The notes beneath the pieces are model-generated. The model searched no databases. It had not been told where the DNA came from and worked only from the letters and a program-made list of their open reading frames with translations. Made by a program: the position numbers and the translations under genes. Of a stretch of DNA of 64,000 nucleotides, positions 50,016-61,800 are shown one piece after another. The DNA is from Dromaius novaehollandiae (Eukaryota > Chordata > Aves > Casuariiformes > Dromaiidae), in assembly GCF_036370855.1 (NCBI RefSeq), contig NC_088101.1, forward strand, positions 5,277,501-5,341,500, read 5' to 3'. The number at the start of each line of letters is the position of its first letter. Positions within the stretch are counted from its first letter, which is position 1.

Positions 50016-53000
50016 AGGGCAGACCAATATTGCTAAATAGAGGCAATTTGTCATCAAGAAATATTACATAGATTTCTAGTGCAGCTGACTGCCCAAGCAG
50101 AAATTTAAATTGAATACAAGTCTAATGTTTCATGACTGATTAAATAACTTCTGCACCAAAGATATTTTACACTACCAGAGATGCTATGCAAAACAGAGTT
50201 TTGGGCTGCTTTTAGTTAGCTTGAGTAGCAACATTTAGCAGTCTCCAGCAGCATTTGGGCTTCATCATATCAAAGTGATATATATACATTGCCAGACATT
50301 ATCCTGTCTCGTGCCAATCTGGAAAAAGGGAGAAACACAACTACACGCACGTAACGTGATATGGCAACAAGAGCCAGACCTATTGACTTGCTAAAAGCCA
50401 GTAAGAGGCCTGCGAAAGGGCTAGGAACTTGGCTCAAGCGTGGACTTGAAGCTCAGAAGATGGGAGTTGGAAGAAGCAGAACATGAGCAGGCAGACACCA
50501 GGAGACTGGTGGTCCAAGGCAAGCCAAGGGGGCAGACAGGCAGTGAAGATGAGGTGACAACATGTACCCAAAACAGCAGAAGATAATGAAGTGGTGGGAG
50601 AGCAAGTGGGGTTGTACACTCTGCCCAGAGAGCAACAGTGCCAAGCAAAAACAAAAGCTTGTTTTTGCCTAATGGAAGCACTAGCAGGCATCCCAGTCCT
50701 CTGCTTAAGAAGGGAAACAGGAAAGTTTTAACACTCTCGAGCTGATGGTATACTGGAAGGGAAGAGTTGAACAGGGCAGCTTCGGCCAGCACTGCAATTG
50801 CAGGTCACTGCTGGGTGCAGGAATACACAGAACAGGCGGTCAGGATCAAGCCTTCTGCTTCAGCAGTGCACACTAAGGACAAGGCTGGTTCCTTTCTGCC
50901 TGTTGTGCCTGCTCTGTTGGGAAAAGCTCTGTTTTGGCAATGCATAGTCCAAGTTTTCCTCAAATCTAGCCATCTCCCCACTAGATTGGCTCCATTCCCT
51001 GATGGCAAGGAGGCTCTGCAAAGCAAACTCTGAAGAGCAGTTTCAAATCCAGACTGTCTGAGATTTCCTTGGAAACTGCAGATTGCAGTGAGCACATGTG
51101 CAGATGCTGGAGCTGAACCGGTTCCACAGAGACCTCAACCTTTACTGTATGTTATCCATGATCCCTGAGGCTCCAAAAGATGCAGAGATACAGACAAAAA
51201 ACAAAGACTTCTAGGAGTGCCCTGCCTCCGTTTCTTCACCACCCTGCAGTCTCCCCTGGGGCATCCCCGTCATCTCACTGCTTAAAATTTCTCTTCCAAA
51301 TCGCAGCACACCTCGTGCCTGAGCGGCATCAGAGCAACATCCCTCCTTTGCTCTTGGCACTGACAGCACGCAGCGCAGCCCTGATAGTGTACAGCCAACT
51401 CCACGGATACCAAGGCAACTGTACTCTCATTTCATAACCACCGGCTTCCTTGAACTGCACATGTGGCCTTATGCCTAAGCTACAAAAGCTTACGACAAGC
51501 ACTTGAAAAAAAAACGTATGGTTGCCTGTGGGACTTGTGCTCTGCCAGTGGCTGCCCTACACTACGGTCTCTTTCCTTTCATGGTGCCAAGTGGGCAGCA
51601 CAGACCCTTTTCCCCAACATTTCACAACTGCCTGCTCTCCATAGGCATCACGGGGCAGAACCAGGGAAAATGGATACATTAGGAACTTCTGAAGCACCGG
51701 GGGAAATGGAAGCACGGGAGATGAGGAATGAAATACTTTTTCTAAATCCTTTTAAAGCAAAATCAGCATCAGAAATGGAAAAACAGCTTAAAGGAAGTCT
51801 TTCCATATAGTTGTATAGAGTCTATTTGTATATCCCACAGACTTCTTCAAACCCCAAATAGTTTCTCCTCCCTTTCCACCTTTCCTCTCTTTATCAGGAA
51901 GTTCTGGGAAACTCCAGTCTTGCAAAGATCAGTACCAGAACAGGAGAAATCTCTTCTGCAGGGAAAGTGCCAGGTCTCCAATAGTGTACAAATGCCTATA
52001 TGTATCCTTCAGCTGTGTTGCATGAGCGCAGGACCCAGCTCAGCAGTCTCCAATTTTTTGTTCACTTCTTTATCAGACAAGCTAGTCAGCAGCCATGCAA
52101 ACAGCTTGGGAAAACTCCTGTTTTTAAGCTGTACAGAGAAAGCTCAGTCTTTTGCCACCGTTCCAGTAATCAGCTTGAGAGCAGGGAAAAGATGGCTCTG
52201 TTGGTCCACACAACAACTATCCTTTACTGTGAAAAACAGTTTGAGGGCAGGCAATGCCAAGCGTGTACTGTTGGTGTTAGAGTAGCAAACATTTCCAGTA
52301 GCATCCAGCTGGCTCCTTGGCTCCCATAGCCTTTTTGTTAGTACGCCACAGAGAGCAAGATTGTCGTGTTTTACTGGAATAACAAATATGGACAGGGATT
52401 CCTGTGCCTCAGACATCCAGCTCCCTCATTAAACATTTCAGAGGCAGAGGGATACCCCTGTTCAGGTATGGGACTTGTGCATAGCCTTCTCTGCACTTCT
52501 GCCTGGATGTCAGCTCCAGGCAACGCCACCCGTCACTCCAGCTCTACCACCGAAAACACTGCTCCCCCCAGCAGTGGTCCCTGGCCATGGAAATGCTCAT
52601 CCTCTGCACTGCTGATTAAGGCAGAGAGCATTAGATCCCCTTTGCCCATAGAGATGCATCCCTTCTTTCTTCCCAAGGCAAATGGGTACTGTTTAATAGA
52701 GAATTGATTTTCCTTGGTAGAACCCAACGCCACAGTTCTCTACAGATGCCTTCCAGAATTCGGCAGTTTGTACAGAGTCGTTTCTTGCTTCCTTATACCA
52801 CACTTAGATTGTTAACCAGAGTATGAGAGCTGACTCTAGTAGGTGGCCAATTCACTTTCAGTGGGGCAGACAGAGGAATTCAGGTAACATCAATACATTC
52901 ATCCTCCAGCAAGACACTCCTGTGAGGAGGAGGAGGAAGAGAAGGAGAATACCCTTCATTCCTCAAAAGCAAACCTTAACAAGACACCAGAAGCCACTCT

Positions 53001-55808
53001 CCACCAGGAGACCTTGAAGGCTGAGTCCACTCTGCTCAGAAAACTACCTCCTCCTGCTTGGTGCCTGTCAGCTGTCAGTCTGCAATGAGTTAGCCAAAAG
53101 CTTTGAATCTGAGATATTTTAGTTCAACACAAAACTGCTTATCTTGGCAAGTCTGTGAATGAATCATAGACCTCCTCTGGCAATCACTGTTCTCATTTAA
53201 AACAAGCTTCATTCCCAAGGAGCCCAAGACAACCCATGGGGACAGGAGCATCTGACAAATTCTTATCACTGTTCAGTTGGGTCTGGAAAGGCAAACTATT
53301 AGTCTCCTATTTTATAATGCCTTGGTTCTGAGCTGAAGAATGCATTTTGATCACTAAAAAGTTCTTCCACATTGAAAAAAAAAAACATTATTGCTAAGCT
53401 TCACTTTGACCTTTCAAAATGCACTATTTTGAAAATAGTTATGTTTATGTAGAATGCAGTTATGTTAAACACAAGTTTCCTAATTAAAAAAAAAAAAAAG
53501 CCTTGATGCAGAAAATCTCAAAAATAAGTGAAATACAGCAAGAAATAAAGCTAGGTTAATACTTATTGGTGCATGAGGAAGAAAATTCACATTGAAATTT
53601 TAATGCAGCTAGAATTGTCTGGATTTCCTTGTGAAACCAAAATGGAGAGAACTGATAGAATCTCAGTTTGGATTTCTGATCAACCCAAAACAAACTCTTT
53701 ACCTTCCATTTAGAAGTTTTACCCAAAATCAAAAAGACAAGCAGAATACACAGGTGACAAGCTGTTCCTCCTCTCATCCTGTACCAAACTCCCTAAAGGT
53801 TACCACCCTCACTCACAACATGAGCGCTTCAAGTCCAGCTCCCACTTCTGCTGGACAGGATTTAATTCGCTATACTGTGCTTCTTTCCCTCTCTTCTAGT
53901 TGGGCTCTTCTGCTGTGCAGTGCCAAAAGCCTCAATAGTAACTATACCAGAAAACAGATGATGTTTGTGAAATGGCTGTTCAGACAGAGAAAGTGAAACT
54001 ATGTCACCTGTGCCCTAGGAAAGCGCCCCAGCCACTGCGTACACCACAAACAACCACCCTGTTCTATTTTGTAAATCTGCCCTTATCATTTTTTGTCTTT
54101 TTAAGCTAAGCCCTTATAGCAGCCCTGACCTAGATTCACTAGCACTGTTAGATCGATCCAAACTATGTTTTTTTGGCACCAAGTATTTGCTGGAAGTGTT
54201 TTGCTAAGCTCTTCACAGAAGGAAGCATGCAACCTGTTCCCTTACGCTGCCTTAACCGCTGATGTCTTTCTGCAATTGATTTAGCCCAACCCCTGTTCAT
54301 GGATACCACGATAATCTCTGGAGGCGCACAGAGGCCCCTCCATGGACTGCACAGGTGCTTAGCAGAGCAAGGAGGCTGCATGTCCGTGGGAAGCTCTGCT
54401 CAGGAGGGTCTCTCCAAGCTTCAAGTCGTGTTCCATTTCCCATTCTAACGTCAATTCAGGCACATCTTTACAATCACTCTTCCTAGGAATAGGACCTATT
54501 CGTGAGACAACTGAATAATCTGCTGGACTGGTGAATGCAATTTGAAAATCCAGACTATGTCCCCAAAGTTACCAATATTGGCAGGCTGGCTGGGAACAGC
54601 AGCAGTCTAAGCACACCTGGCTAACCCGAGGAGTCCCACAGCAAAAACACAGGGCCATGGAAGCAAGAGACAGATTCTGCTCCCATCTTTGTCACAAGCA
54701 TCGCAAGTGATCTCACCAGCCCAACGCTTCTCCTCTGCTCTTCCAGCATAGCCACCGCACACCTACAAACAGGACAACATTCCTCTGCCAGATAATATAT
54801 CACTAACGCATTTGCCACTCACAAATTGAGCTCCTCCCCTTAACAATCCAACTCTGAGGCCTTCCTGCTTCCCAGCAATTTACTTTAGCTATCCAAAGCT
54901 GACAGCTCCCAATTCTATTCCTGTGAATTGCATCAAGATTCAGTGGTGGTGTTTGGTCTTCGGACTATATTAACCCAGCCCTCATGGGTAACTAGATTTC
55001 CATACTGCCAAAATACTGCTCCATACAGCCTTCCCTGACTATTCGATCACCTTTGCAGTCAGAACAAAATGCTTCTCATTCCTCAACAATCTGTTTTGCA
55101 TAGGGTTTTTTGGAGGTTGATGACTGGGACAGAGCCAGCATCTTATTCTAATACAAGAATCTGTGCTGTAAAGCTGACAACTATAAAAACCTTGCTTTTA
55201 TTTTTTTCTTTTTTTAAAAGTCTTTCTACAGTCTATTGCCCCAGTCAACATCTCAGAAAGAGTCCCCTGATCTGCAACAAGCTTTAGAGAAATTAGCAGG
55301 GCTGCTCACTACATAAGGATACTACAACCTGCATGAGGGTGGGAGAAGCCATGCCAGTTTAAGGGAAATATTAAGTATTTGGCCACTGACTGCTACCAGT
55401 TTAGGGTAAGGTTTTGCAACTTCCACATCCTCTTCTACTCCTCACTTTCACTTCCAAATGGGTTGGTCATAGATTGGTGCCTTATTCTGTTAGCTCACCA
55501 GTCCCAGAATACAGCAATAGGCCTCTGCTTTTCAGCCTCTGAAAAATGCTCTGCCTCCCTCCACCTTTGACAGGTTGAAATCTACTCCAGAAGTGAGATA
55601 CTAGACAACCAGCTAAAATCTGCCTGGTTTCTTCAGCCTGACTTTCATTCCAAGTTAGGGTGGGTGAAATGGTCTGGTGCCAGGTTTGGTACAACTCCAA
55701 GCAGATCCTGCACAAATTAACACTTTGCTGACTGCATAAAAGCCCCAGTGAAAGTCAACATGAGCTGAAGAAGCTACTTTTACTACTTTACCCCACTCAC
55801 CTAATGCA
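50016..55808. other. no gene firmly recognised; upstream region of the right TMPRSS11 gene
   Basis: This stretch should contain the promoter, 5' UTR and perhaps a first coding exon of the right protease gene, but I could not place them. The only suggestive segment is 53723-53777 (minus), listed separately. Minus-strand AATAAA near 55198 could end the unidentified gene to the right. Confidence 0.4.
53723..53777 (-). CDS. possible signal-peptide first exon, unidentified
   Basis: ATG at 53777 opens MRGGTACHLCILLVFLIL followed by G|gtaaaa, a 55-nt exon leaving in phase 1. The hydrophobic run after a short Arg-containing start looks like a signal peptide. No partner exon was found downstream on the minus strand, so this may be chance. 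Confidence 0.2.
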
Positions 55809-55834
55809 TCATGCTGTGATCTCAACTGTCTTCC
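55809..55834 (-). CDS. candidate terminal coding segment of the unidentified gene
   Basis: After 'gtgctgcag', phase 1 from the preceding exon gives GKTVEITA and TGA at 55809. A donor-like TTAG|gtgagt follows 8 nt later, so the exon could also be internal in another frame. Confidence 0.28.
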
Positions 55835-58800
55835 CTGCAGCACGCCCTAAAATGGGGCAGCACGAGGGGCACATCAGAGGTAGGAGGTTGTAGGAGGACC
55901 CTCACCTGACCCCCCACTTTCAACCTCAGGGTCCAGAGACCACCTTGATTTGTCACAATACCCTGTTGTGGAGCCGCCCAGGGAATTTTTGAAAGACAAG
56001 GCTGTTTGGGGTGAGAAGAAGGAAGCATCAGAAGTATTAGCGATGTTCTGAAGGCAGCTCAAATCATAGGCAAAGTCTGAGTTAGTGCCATTCTCCTCGC
56101 TCCCCACTCAAAGCCCAGAAACTGACCTACAAATCCACGCATTACATAGCCATACCACCCAAGCTGCCAAGCGACAAGTCAGACGACTCTGCTGCACTCA
56201 CCCTTGGCTACCAGCAAGAGGTCAGTGAGGAGCCCCTCTCTCTGGGAGATATGCTGTCCCAAGCACCACAACACAATGTGCAGCATCTCAGCAGACTTGA
56301 GACTTTATCGCCCAAATTAGGAAAGCAAGGAGTCACAGGCAAGTCAGAACAAACGAGTCCAGCAAGTCTCAGTGACAAAGGCTTACCCAGTAGCATGATT
56401 CCTCCCCTAAAACAATAACAACAGTACACTTCTTTCATCTTACCTTTCATCCAGGAATCCCAAAGCCTTTTCAGAGTATTAACTACACCCTGCAACACCC
56501 CAAATCAGACGAGTTACAACAATTTTGCAAAGACAAGTTTATTTCCTTCTTTAGTACAATTAAAAACAAATCAGAAGTTATGGGCAGGACCAATGCAGAA
56601 AATTTGCATATACTGAAGAGACCATGTTCAGTCCCAGGTCAGATGTGGAGCTGACATACGTCAATGTAGCTTCAGTAGCGTATGCCTCTGAACTCTCTTG
56701 AACTTCATTAACTGCACAGTTTGGCCAGACAAAAGCTTGTCCGTTTAACAGCAGGAACATTCAAGTTTATGATTCTCCTTTAAATTCCTGAAAGTCAGTT
56801 TTGACTGTGCCCATGTAGCCGCAGGTATTTCTGCCCAGGAAAAATTCTTCTAGGTCAAAAATTTGTGATACAAGCAATATTTACAGGTTCTCCAGATGAG
56901 CATTTCTAGCTGTGCTAGTTATCTGTGCTTAGCTGGTAAGTCAGTTAACCCAAGCACAAACTTGAACCTAAGGTAGCATTTCTCAGTCTTCTCTGATTGG
57001 CAACCCTTTTTTCAAATTTAAGTTTTGCAGTTCCACTAAATTAACTCTTAAGATAGAGATACATACAGAGAGATTTGTTGTGGAGGGCAAATACAGAGTA
57101 TAGAACACCACAGATGTGCACGGTACAGATTTTCTTTGTTTTATTGCAAGGAAGTTTCTAATACCTAGAGATTCTTCCCCTCCATCCTGAATTGTCCTTA
57201 TCTGACACCTCTCCAGCCCAGGGCTTGCCAGCCAAGAAACACATTGCTCCCAACACATCCTACATGGCTGGATCTCTTCCTCCCAGGCGACATTCAGTCC
57301 ACACCCACCTAATAGGAACACTGTCTTTCTGGGAAGGTCAGCTTCTTTTGAATGAAGCACATGCCAAAGCTGAGCCTCAGCTTCTCATTGTTTGGGTTCA
57401 GTCAAGGTCTCAGGATAATTTTTTCTGAAACATTATGAATACAGTTGCTACTAACACATATTATGTAATTGCTTCTCAGTGCTTTAACTGGAAGCTACAT
57501 TGCCCTCCTATAAGGGCACACTTCTATTGAGTCAGGCCAAGTGCGCAAGAGAAATACGGGCAGAAGCCTTGCTAGAGGGTGAGAATTTTGGAGGGTAACG
57601 CATCAAGTGTCATCATACAATTACCTGGCCAGCGTGTAGGTGGTGTAGATACTCATTCACTTCAGGCAGCCCACAGTCCTCTGAGACAGAGCCCATCTTT
57701 TTGACTTTATCACTCCACAGGTGAAAAATGCACCATGACATAGAAGCCTCATGGGAATCCCTGAACAGTCTCACCTGCAGGCAAAATGACCCAGTGCTGC
57801 TAAAGCAGAGAGGGTAACTGAGGCAGCTTTCAGGGGCACAGAAAAGCTGTTCTAGAGCTAGTTTTATGAAAGAAAGGCATCAAACTGGTGAAGGATGCAA
57901 TAATCCAGGTCACAGGTCCTTCTTTGTGGAAAGTGACTACACATCTTTTGCTGCCAATACTCCCCTGGGGCAGAAACCCCAGTTGGAAGGAAAGCACAGG
58001 CAATGGCCATTGGTGATTCAATTCCCAGGTACCTAACTGGTTTGGCTCGCGTATTACGTGCCTTCTGGTCTAACACTAATGAGCCTCACAAGGAGGCTGG
58101 ACAAGTTGTGAAAGACTGCTGAGGAGCCAGCGGTTGTAGTCCATGCGAGTACACAGATAAAAGCAAGGGAAGGAGAGAGATTCTGGAGGCAGAATGTAGG
58201 ATGTCAGGTAGGGAGACCAAGACCCCTATGGTCCTACATGGGCTGCAGCTGGTAGGGAGGCAAAGTCTCAATGTGTGACTAAAGCAACAGTGTCAGGGAG
58301 AGAAGTTCAGATTCAGCAGGGACTGGGGAAATTTCTGGAGTAGCAAGACCCTAACAAAGGATGGCCAGATTTCCCCTGAACTGAGAGGGAAACAACATCT
58401 GCACCTCACATCAGGAAGACTATACAGAACTTTAGATTGAAAAGTAGGAGAGCAGACTGGCACAGAAGTTGCACTGTTCTGAATCCTAAGGTAGATGCCA
58501 CATCCTCAAGTACAGAATAGGACAGAAGTTGGCAAAAATCAAGTAGGAAACTGAAGTCTAAAAAGAGCCCCATGTAAATAGGATAGAGAGAAACAAGGCC
58601 AAAGCAGCAATTCTCATGTTTTACAGAATTGACTAAGAAACATGGTGGTGCACACCCAGAAAGCTTAACTTAAACAAGGACATGGACACAATAGGCATAA
58701 AGGAAACTTGGTGGCAGGAAGACAGTGGAATGCTGAAATATCAGGGAACAATTATTTCAATTACTCTCAGGTAACATGTGAAAACTTGACATTGAGTACT

Positions 58801-61800
58801 GAGATAACACTAGATTTCTACACACTGTTAGTGACTGATTCAAGAACTGGTAGTCAGGGAACCCACAAGATAGGAAGCAACACTTGTTTCAGCCCTGACA
58901 AGCAGGCAGGATAAGTTTATGATATTATTGCCAAATACTTGGACTACAACAACATTTTTACAGGGAGACCCAAAGTCACAACATCCACTACTACCATGCT
59001 CAATTTCAAAGAGAGCCACCACATAAAAAAATGGAAAAATAAATCAATAAGAACATTAAAGGGGCACCTTGAAGAACTGATTGTTTTCAGGAGACACAGA
59101 GACTATTTAAAGACATTGTGTTAGTCTTATATCAAATACATCCTTCCTATCTAAGAAAAAAGCCTTGAGAAAGCCCAATGCTAAACATCAGGGCAAAAAA
59201 AACATTGGGGAAAAAGAAAGAGTACGTCAGAAAAGCTGAAAAAATGGAAATGATTATAAATTCAGGCAGAGGAACTGCAAAAACCCAGTTAGGCAGGTTC
59301 AAAGTAGAACCATCTAGCTGATCCGAAGTGTCAGTAGAAGAGACTATGAGGGAAAAGCCAACAACAAAATGAAGAGTAACAAGTGACCAAGCCCAGGCAG
59401 TACTCGCCCAGGGTGAAAGACGGAAAAACAGACTGACTGACAATGGCATGCAATTTCTCACCTAACTCTACTTTATCTCCCAGAGGACTGGGAGAAGTCT
59501 TTTAAAAAATGTTCTAGACCAAACATGGAGAACTTCTGACAGTGAACTATGCTCTCTTTGCTGACCACATTAGTACAAGTGACTCTAAACAACAGAAGTA
59601 GCAGGTATTTCCATAAATGTGCTACATGAGATGGAATCATCACAGCCTTTGTCCTGCCTTGCAAAGCTACCTAAATTCCAGAGTGAGTCAACCAGCCAAA
59701 GGGAGGTCTGGCTAATATTGCCTATTCAGATTTCCAAAACACATTAAACAAGGTCTCTCACAAAAGCCTCTTAAAGGAACTGAGCTGCCATGCGATAAGA
59801 AGGCTTAAGATGGGAAACTGGTTAAAAGAGAGCAATTGGAGAGAACAAATAAAGCAGCCAGATCATGATCTCACAGGAATTTCTGCTATTCAGTATATTC
59901 ATAAATGGTCTAGAAAAGAGAAGTAATTAGTGAGATGATGATTTTCCCCATGGTATCTACTCATAGCAGTAGAAAGGAAAATTAAACACAGCAAGCTGAA
60001 GAAACATAATTCTGAAGGACTGTATGGGGAAACAGATGAACTTGGGAACAGGTAGGTGTGAAGTGCCACACATACAGAAAAAGAGGCCTAACCTTACAAA
60101 GCAATAGGTGTTGAGTTGGTTATTCTTTTCAGGAACAAGATTGAGGCAAAGAGTTCTACGAGAATATCAGTTCAGTAGCAGTAAAAAACCAAGAAAAACC
60201 CTAGGAATTACATGGAAACAGAATAGAGAAACAAGTAGAAAACAGACATGTTATAGAATTAATCCACAGCACACCTGTATCCTAAATACTGCAAGAAGTT
60301 CTGGTTCCCCATTTCTCCATCTCAAAACAGAGAAATTGAAAGGTTTCAAAAAAGACAACACAGCTGACCAAAGGAACAGAATAGCTGTTCCTTCTGCATA
60401 TGGGCTGACTGAAGGGACTAGGATTCTGCAGCTTGAAAAAGGTGCAGAGGGAGGGGAGTGAGACCTTTAAGTAACGTGTGGAACTGAGGAGGTGCACAGA
60501 GAATGACTATTCATTGTTTCTTCTAACGACAAGAACTTGGGGACTTCAAACAAGACACAAGACTAGCAGGTTTAAAACACAACCAAGAAGATACTCTGCC
60601 ATATAGTGAACAGGCAAGGTATGGGACACCTTCCTGCAAGGTATGTAAAGTGTCACGTTTTGCAGTTTAAAATGGGATTAGTGAATATAGTGGAAGAAAA
60701 ATCCCTATAGAGCTTTCCCTAGGCACCCTCCATTGGCTGCTCCATGAGTCCCTGTTCATTTGGCTGCCAGGAATTCTTTCTTAATAGTGAAGTACTATTA
60801 ATCCTGTGAGGCAATAACTTCCAGCTTAGGATCAATGTTTCTCCCCACCTGCCTCCTGAACAAAACGTGGACTGACCTGCCTAGCTAGTTCACTAGCCAC
60901 AGGAAGGATGTATTCGTCTTTTTGCTCTTGAGGCAGGTAAGGACAGCAAGGCAGTCATTGCATCAGAAGAGCCAAGATACTAAGTTTCTCAGCAATCCAC
61001 AGCTCATTCAGCTTGGGTTGCAGGGGAAATTTGTGTTTTGCAGGAGGCACCGCTCCTGGCTACAGATATCCTTTAAGCTGATGGCAGGAGGCAGCACGCA
61101 AGGCCTCAAGAACTGAGCCTTTAGACTGCAAAAAGGGGCTCTGGCCCCAGGTAAGCCAAATGGCTTTTCCTATCTGAAAGAAGTTAAGTGGTGTCACAAA
61201 AGCAGTAACTTTTCAGATCCCACCCAGAAGTCAAAATTGCCACCTTCTCTTTGTAGAGTGAGTTCAGACATGCACCTTGCTTTTCCTAGATGCCCCCAAA
61301 CTTGTCGAGTGAGGCACAGAATACAACAGGCACTTACCTGAAGTCAATGCAGGAAATGGTATTTGCTTTCACGTTTGGACACCGGAATGATGTCAGTTCT
61401 TCAGTCATCAATGAGCCAAGCATGGTCTTCACCTCTTTTTCTACAAGAGCATCCAGTTACCAAGGTACCTGCCAAGGAACTAAACTACAAAAGCCACTTA
61501 ATCCATATCAATCCTAATTTCATATTGAGATAGAAAGCTCCTGAGAGGACATCGCCACTTTCACAATGTGGCTAAAGTCTACTCATACATACTGGTCTCT
61601 GGATCCTGGCTCAGGTCAGCTTCCTTCCAACAGTTTTGGGACTTAACCAGAAAATCCTGAGCAAGCTCCATAGCCCAGATACCCTCTCTAACCTAGGGCA
61701 GAGTGTTTATAGGCCACTACTCTTGGTGTCTAACTGGCTGTACCACCTCCTGGTGCAGCATCTCACGCACGTCCCCCTACTTCCTCCTACCTTTCAGGCC

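Noticed and set aside
56390-56412. 20-nt segment between 'ttttag' and 'gtaagc' on the minus strand
   Set aside because: Too short, and it would interrupt the phase-consistent chain around 56444.
60970-61075. Minus-strand open segment after 'tatctgtag' reading AKHKFPLQPKLNELW
   Set aside because: It looked protein-like, but the phase does not follow 61338-61440, it runs into a stop and has no good donor.
61141-61156. Plus-strand splice-donor-like sequence 'cccaggtaagcc'
   Set aside because: No open exon precedes it on the plus strand; nothing suggests a plus-strand gene in this window.
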